A model generated the notes under the pieces. The model saw only the letters and a list, made by a program, of their open reading frames with translations. It had not been told where the DNA came from and did no database searches. This document shows, in pieces, positions 60,290 to 64,000 of a DNA stretch of 64,000 bases. The stretch lies in NCBI GenBank assembly GCA_963573385.1, contig CAUYLG010075678.1, positions 62,001-126,000 on the forward strand. Direction: 5' to 3'. The first letter of the stretch is position 1; each line of letters opens with the position of its first letter. Made by a program: the position numbers and the translations under genes. This DNA is from Cacajao melanocephalus. Its lineage: Eukaryota > Chordata > Mammalia > Primates > Pitheciidae.

Positions 60290-61837
60290 CAAGGACAAGG
60301 CTTCATGGTGAACCCCGAGGAAAGGAGAGGAACCAGCAGAGAAAGTGAGGCCTGCTGAATGAACCTCCAAGCTCTGGGCTGTGTCGGGGCTCATGGAGCT
60401 GACTGCCAGCAGTGGAGAGGCAGAGTCTGCTGGAGGAGGAGAACAGGTGCCAAAGGGTAGAGCAATGTAGGAAACGGTAAAATAATTTTCTAACTCGCAT
60501 CTTATCCTAGCAGCTCTAAAGGGCAGATGCCACACGGTTCCCTCATGACGCCTGCATTCTGACCCAAGAGAACCAGCCCAACTCCACAACAGCTCTCAGG
60601 TTCTGTGGATCTAAGACAGCTGGCTTGCCTTAAGGGACCCGTGGGAAGGAAGAGGACCACAAGATGGGAAGGAAAACAGCTGCCAGCAGAACACAAAGGA
60701 AGAACCCTCCAGAGTCTGCAGGCCTGCTTCTGACCACTTTTCTTCTGGTCAGTTTCCACAGGAAAGAGCCCAGATCCATGGGACTGGGCCGGCCCTGCGC
60801 AGCCTCCCATGAAGCTGCGACCAGGCAAAGGAGGGTCACGTAGCCCATACTTCATGAACAGGCAAATGCGTGAGGCTCTCTGGCCACCACAGCTCTATGG
60901 TCCCACAGGTTTCCAAGAGAATGTTTTGGGTTCCTCACATCAACAAGCACACCACAGTTGAGAAAACACACATAACAAAACCACCAGGGGTTGGGGCGTA
61001 ATTTATGGAAACAGCCATGGATTTCTGTATCTGTGACTGTGATATGGGTTCCGAGGATTCTCTCCTGGTCCATATCCAGGTCTCCTCCAAGGTTCTTTAC
61101 AGAGGGCAGCTGGCTTTCCCTGAGGAGGCCCAGGAAGTATGTGACTGGCAGCGCCACCCCATGTAGGCTGCTATGCATGTGGGGCCCGTAAGAGCACACA
61201 GGGGTCACTTTCTAGAGACTCTAGGAAGCTTATCCTTATACCCCAAAGGGAATTTGGAAAGATGATGGGACTAACTCCCCAGAGGAGAGCCAGGAGCTTC
61301 CTTTTCCATTAAACATACAACTTGAAAGCCAGACAGACCTAGATCTCTGGAACACGCTGTGTGGTAGGGAAGCCTCTAGGGCTGGCTGGATCACAATGCA
61401 ACATGTATGCCACAAACTCACCACAGTACACCTTAGCCTGCATCAAATCCTGGCAGCCCATTCTGCAGACAAATCGCCACTGTTGTCATGATAGGTGACC
61501 TCAGTCGCCCCACTCCAACGCCCCCTTCACGGTTGACATGGCATGTGGCAGGAAAAGACATGCCACTGCGCTCCCAGGATATACCATTACCCCAACTCTC
61601 CCACCCACGCATGTTAATGCTGGGATTGGTTTGTGACACAAAGGTGCCCTTGGCCCTCTCTTGGGAAGCAATTTTTCCTTCATGACCATGTGGCAAAAGG
61701 CCTCTCTTGGTATCAACATCTCTAACAGAGCTGCAGAGTAAGCCATGCTGACAATAAGCTCTGCGTCCTCACTGCTCAAGCCTAAATCCCAGACACAACT
61801 CCCAAAAGTCAACAAGCTTTTCATTCAGTCAAGCGCT
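60290..61837. other. RERE intron, unique
   Basis: No gene, RNA or recognisable repeat seen. Confidence 0.5.
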
Positions 61838-62135
61838 TTTTTTTTTTTTTGAGACGGAGTCTTGCTCTGTTGCTCAGGCTGGAGTGCACCGGTGTGATCT
61901 TGGCTCACTGCAACCTCTGCCTGCCTCCTAGTTTCAAGTGATTCTCCTGTCTCAGCCTCCCAAGTAGCTGGGACTATAGGTGTGCGCCACTGCATCTGGC
62001 TAATTTTTGTATTTTTAGTAGAGACAGGGTTTCACCATTTTGGCCAGGCTGGTCTCAAACTCCTGACCTCGTGATCTGCCTCCCTCGGCCTCCCAAAGTG
62101 CTGGGATTACAGGCATGAGCCACCGTGCTTGGCCC
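61838..62135 (-). mobile_element. Alu SINE (-)
   Basis: Reverse full-length Alu. Flanks TCAAGCGCTTTT and TCAAGAGCTTTT suggest a target duplication with one change. Confidence 0.94.
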
Positions 62136-62177
62136 ATCAAGAGCTTTTTTAAAAACTTGAGCTTCTAGCTGTAGAGC

Positions 62178-62282
62178 TGTGTTGAAAAGTTTCTGAAGCT
62201 TTCTGCAGCTGGTAGAAAGTCAAGAGTTTTTTTTAAAGCTTAAGTTTCCAGCTGCAGAAAGCTTCAGAAACTTTTCAACACA
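62178..62282. repeat. 35-bp perfect inverted repeat (hairpin)
   Basis: Bases 62178-62212 and 62248-62282 are exact reverse complements over 35 positions, separated by a 35-base loop. The outer sequence at about 62142-62175 is also an imperfect direct copy of 62218-62255. Transcribed in RERE pre-mRNA it would form a long stem. It may be a MITE-like palindrome; no known family is recognised. Confidence 0.9.
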
Positions 62283-64000
62283 AGTCAAAACCCTCAGCAA
62301 TGAAGGAGAACAGAAAGGTAGAGATTTTCCTGTAATGTGACTTCAGACTTGAGCCCGTGGCCCAGGAGCCCCTCTGCCGATGGAGGAACCAAAGTCAGGG
62401 CAGAGAAGGGTGTTCCAGAGTTGGACCTTGGGGTCCTGGTCCTGAAAGTGCTCGGCTTGGCACTACTGTGACATCTGCCAGGACTTTGGAGCCTCCATAT
62501 CCTACCACATTTGGCTTCTTGAGTCCTTCCCTGGGTAAAAATGGATCAGTGGTTTTTCCCACATGTCCTCCTTCTGACACCAGGTCCTCCTTGGGTGCAA
62601 ACGCCTGGAATGCCTTCTGGTTGCTGCTGGCCCACCCCACCAGCTCCATCTGCTGTCATGAACACCACCTCATACACGTTCTTTACTGACCCACAGGAAG
62701 CGAGTTTCTGATGCTCCTGTTTCCATGATTACCAACTCTCTCACTGAGTTGTGACCGTTTTGTGGCTCACGCATCACTGAGTCCTGCAAGATATCAAGTT
62801 ATGTCTATAATTTGATTCCCCTCCTCCCTTTCCTCCACCTGGACTCTATACTGCATGTGAACAGGGGATGTGACCACTCTAAACCTTGTCACCTAAGTAG
62901 TCATTAGCAGAGTGCCTGACACAAGATGGGTGCTGAGGAAATGCTGATTTGAAGTGAATCTATCATAGACACACAGATATATGAGAATTATACTGCACCA
63001 GAAATAAGACAGAGAAGTCACTGACAGTCATAAAAGTGAAATAACTCAGTTTCAGTGATAAATTTGGAAATCTTGCAGTGAACCTTTTGAAAATCGAGCT
63101 AAACATATATAGATGGAAAATTAGTTACGAGAATCAAAATTCTTCAAGGTAATTATTATTTCCCTTACTTTATCTGTACATTAAAGTTAAAAAAAAACAC
63201 ATATATACACACACACAGAGTCCCTTGATCCATTTAATTAGTTAAGGTTACTCTCAAAAATGAAAATGATTTCCCCAGCCCTGGCGACGCCCAAGTGTGA
63301 AATGAGAACAAGAGTCTTATGGGTAGTGTTCGTGCACATATGCATCTGCACTGATGTGCATTCGGAATTTACCGGAACACATGTTTTTTTGTTTTACAAA
63401 TCTGTGATGCACCACACAAGCCTTGGCTTGACACTGTTCCAGGGGCTAAGTCCTAACCTGAATTAACCAAGTGGCACTCTGGTCCTATGACACTTTGGCA
63501 CTAAAATAATAACTTCCATTTTTCTGAGGCTGAGTATCTTATTTCACACCGTGAGGATCCTCTGGACCTACCTTTTAAGGGCACTCAGGAAGGTGGTTAT
63601 AGTCAAAATCTTCCTCTCAGGATTAGTAATAACACAGGAGAAAGTGAGCACCAAATTCCTTCAGTGTGCTAGAGCACACAGAGGCTTCCTGCAGGCAGAC
63701 AGCAAGAAGCTCTGGGATTATGCTTGCAAGCTAGCCAACCTGCTAGGCTCTTAAGAAAACAGCATGGAACAGAACAAGGACAATCTGCTGCGCTGTGGCC
63801 TGAAGCACCAGTAATGACAGATCTCTGCCCATGGCAGTGGTCAATACTTCCACCAGCTTGTCTGCAGTGATCTCAGGTCTGCCTTTGTGCTCACAAGTAT
63901 CCCAATTTCTTCAGAACCAGGTGGCACTCACAGCTGCCTCCACATGGATAAGGAAACTCCATTCTCAGCTTAGGCTTTGGCTTGGGTGTGTGTGTGTGCG
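62283..64000. other. RERE intron, window end
   Basis: Largely unique. A probable L2 3' remnant is at about 62860-62955 (AGAGTGCCTGACACAAGATG, GGTGCTGAGGAAATGC). A GT run starts at 63985 and is cut by the window end. Confidence 0.5.

Overview
This is ordinary nuclear DNA of a simian primate. Two genes with canonical GT-AG introns lie tail to tail: SLC45A1 on the + strand (window start to about 28.97 kb) and the 3' two thirds of RERE on the - strand (about 36.6 kb to beyond 64 kb). Alu elements of J, S and S/Y types, L1, L2 and MIR LINE/SINE remnants, a MaLR-type solo LTR and DNA-transposon fossils fix the lineage. The species is probably not human. The spliced SLC45A1 product is exactly 748 codons, the human length, but its cytoplasmic loop differs at many residues from the human protein as I remember it. 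The RERE reading frame from the GATA finger to the stop is 8 codons shorter than the human numbering I recall. Both comparisons rest on memory, not alignment.

Layout. 1-560: CpG-rich promoter and non-coding exon 1 of SLC45A1, with a perfect CRE palindrome. 111-7832: intron 1, with Alus and a 1.85-kb GGAT-type satellite. 7833-28970: SLC45A1 exons 2-9, interrupted by about 25 Alu copies. 28970-36605: intergenic DNA between the two poly(A) sites, with a MER5A-like fossil, a second tetranucleotide array (ATCC orientation), and L2/MIR remnants. 36610-39218: RERE 3' UTR. 39219-49938: eleven RERE coding exons that give 1,130 residues, from the end of the SANT domain through the GATA finger and the whole atrophin region to the stop. 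49939-64000: one RERE intron running off the window, with an L1 fragment, three Alus, an LTR-like repeat, a 35-bp perfect hairpin and long repeat-poor stretches.

The genes are unrelated in function. SLC45A1 is a 12-helix proton-coupled sugar transporter of brain. RERE is a nuclear-receptor co-regulator of the atrophin family. They share only the convergent 3' flank.

I found no new biological system. The items most worth a second look are: a predicted uORF in the SLC45A1 leader whose stop overlaps the main ATG (ATGA); the long hairpin at 62.2 kb; the two opposite-facing tetranucleotide arrays; a half-Alu bounded by a 17-bp target-site duplication; a trimeric Alu; a 24.6-kb Alu-free block over the gene 3' ends; three SUMO consensus sites along RERE; and an acidic dileucine signal at the SLC45A1 C-terminus.
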